Shown here piece by piece: positions 63,564 through 64,000 of a stretch of 64,000 bases of DNA (position 1 is the stretch's first letter; every line of letters starts with the position of its first letter). The translations under genes were made by a program, and so were the position numbers. The notes beneath the pieces are model-generated. The model was given only the letters and a program-made list of their open reading frames with translations. It searched no databases and was not told the origin of the DNA. The DNA comes from CAWFFV01 sp963814985. GTDB taxonomy: Bacteria; Chloroflexota; Ktedonobacteria; Ktedonobacterales; Ktedonobacteraceae. The stretch lies in the NCBI GenBank assembly GCA_963814985.1, contig CAWFFV010000009.1, forward strand, positions 172,025 through 236,024, read 5' to 3'.

Positions 63564-64000
63564 CTAGAGGACACCACGAGAGAGTAACTCATGATCTACG
63601 CGAAACACACCCAGGCTAGTCAAAGCAGGACCAACATCCTGCAAAGCCTGGATAATTAGCCTGTGTGCTTCCCTATCACCAATCATAGGAGAACAAAAAT
63701 ATTGACATATACTGATTAATGCTGTAAAGCCCTCAAGGAGATCTTTACGTGGAAGGCGATCAAGGTGGGAGCGATCCGCCACCTGTAAGTAACCGCTGGA
63801 AGCAATTTTCAGGCTGGCAAAGGCCGGAAAAGTTGCAGAACAGTCATCGAGGATATCCTGGAGCACGCTCAATGCTTCCTTTGGTCCCACGAGGTGGGCA
63901 ACAGCCAGCGAGACACGGCGCGTCCCTTCAACTAGAATTTGCCATTCCCAGGGCGCAATAAGCTGCTTTGCGTCATGCGCAACAATGACACTACTCTCAA
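63564..64000 (-). CDS. Hypothetical protein, 5' end beyond window
   Basis: The minus-strand frame is open from the window edge to the stop at 63564, at least 144 residues. An internal GTG at 63890 is not needed as a start. The sequence is mixed helical (EWQILVEGTRRVSLAVAHLV, LEGFTALISICQYF) with no motif that I recognise and no membrane segment. It is convergent with the hydrolase gene. Confidence 0.5.
   Translation of the reverse strand, partial: ESSVIVAHDAKQLIAPWEWQILVEGTRRVSLAVAHLVGPKEALSVLQDILDDCSATFPAFASLKIASSGYLQVADRSHLDRLPRKDLLEGFTALISICQYFCSPMIGDREAHRLIIQALQDVGPALTSLGVFRVDHELLSRGVL

Overview
The window looks like a chromosome segment of a filamentous, multicellular-type Chloroflexota bacterium, most likely class Ktedonobacteria. 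This is an inference. It rests on about 50% GC and on gene content: a tandem family of S53 (kumamolisin-type) acid proteases, an EsaB-like/WD40 membrane protein, XRE-TPR regulators, a K+-independent-type H+-pyrophosphatase, isoprenoid and folate genes, and many short palindromic repeats. No rRNA, tRNA or CRISPR array was seen.

Layout. 1-2.7 kb: a cut-off MFS exporter, a lipoate-ligase-like protein and a PIG-L deacetylase in one plus-strand operon. 2.7-5.4 kb: a C39-like peptidase, then a TnpB element with its own small ribbon-helix-helix gene and promoter. 5.4-9.2 kb: a small acidic protein, a frameshifted and degenerate asparagine-synthetase-like gene, and an OLD/PARIS-like ATPase plus TOPRIM (DUF3226) pair on the minus strand. 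9.4-18.6 kb: acyl-CoA ligase, a lipoprotein, folP-folC, a zinc-binding protein, a prenyl synthase, and the EsaB-like/WD40 protein. 18.8-34 kb: M28 peptidase, CBS-DHH pyrophosphatase, H+-PPase (one-base frameshift), phospholipase D-like lipoprotein, monooxygenase-like protein, DNA ligase, aminoglycoside-phosphotransferase-fold protein, SHMT and an EF-G paralogue. 34-41.5 kb: two sensor kinases, an OmpR-type regulator, and two polytopic glycosyltransferases, each with a glycine-rich insert and frameshifts. 41.5-47.3 kb: hypotheticals, a cluster of truncated gene remnants (hydantoinase B, beta-propeller, flavoprotein), an XRE-TPR regulator, a pseudo-receiver, an isochorismatase-family hydrolase and YqeY. 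47.4-57 kb: four tandem S53 proteases on the minus strand, two intact and two frameshifted. 57.4-64 kb: a small membrane protein, a TetR/ABC exporter operon, P5C dehydrogenase with a metallo-beta-lactamase-fold hydrolase, and a partial hypothetical gene.

Non-coding structure is the most unusual part. One family of about 140-185 bp palindromic elements occurs at seven places. Its outer ends and small hairpins are conserved, but its long central stem changes sequence from copy to copy while staying paired. Two copies in the protease array appear inverted relative to each other. A second family has 28-bp arms (two copies). A 112-bp MITE-like element with an apparent 9-bp target duplication lies upstream of the H+-PPase. 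The four protease genes share a leader with a hairpin that shows a compensatory base-pair change.

Single-base indels, mostly in short homopolymers, interrupt at least nine genes. They may be real decay or consensus errors, so the frameshifted genes are reported as interrupted 'as sequenced'. The best candidates for a less-described system are the ATPase/TOPRIM pair (7.4-9.2 kb) and the TnpB with an apparently rearranged RuvC site.
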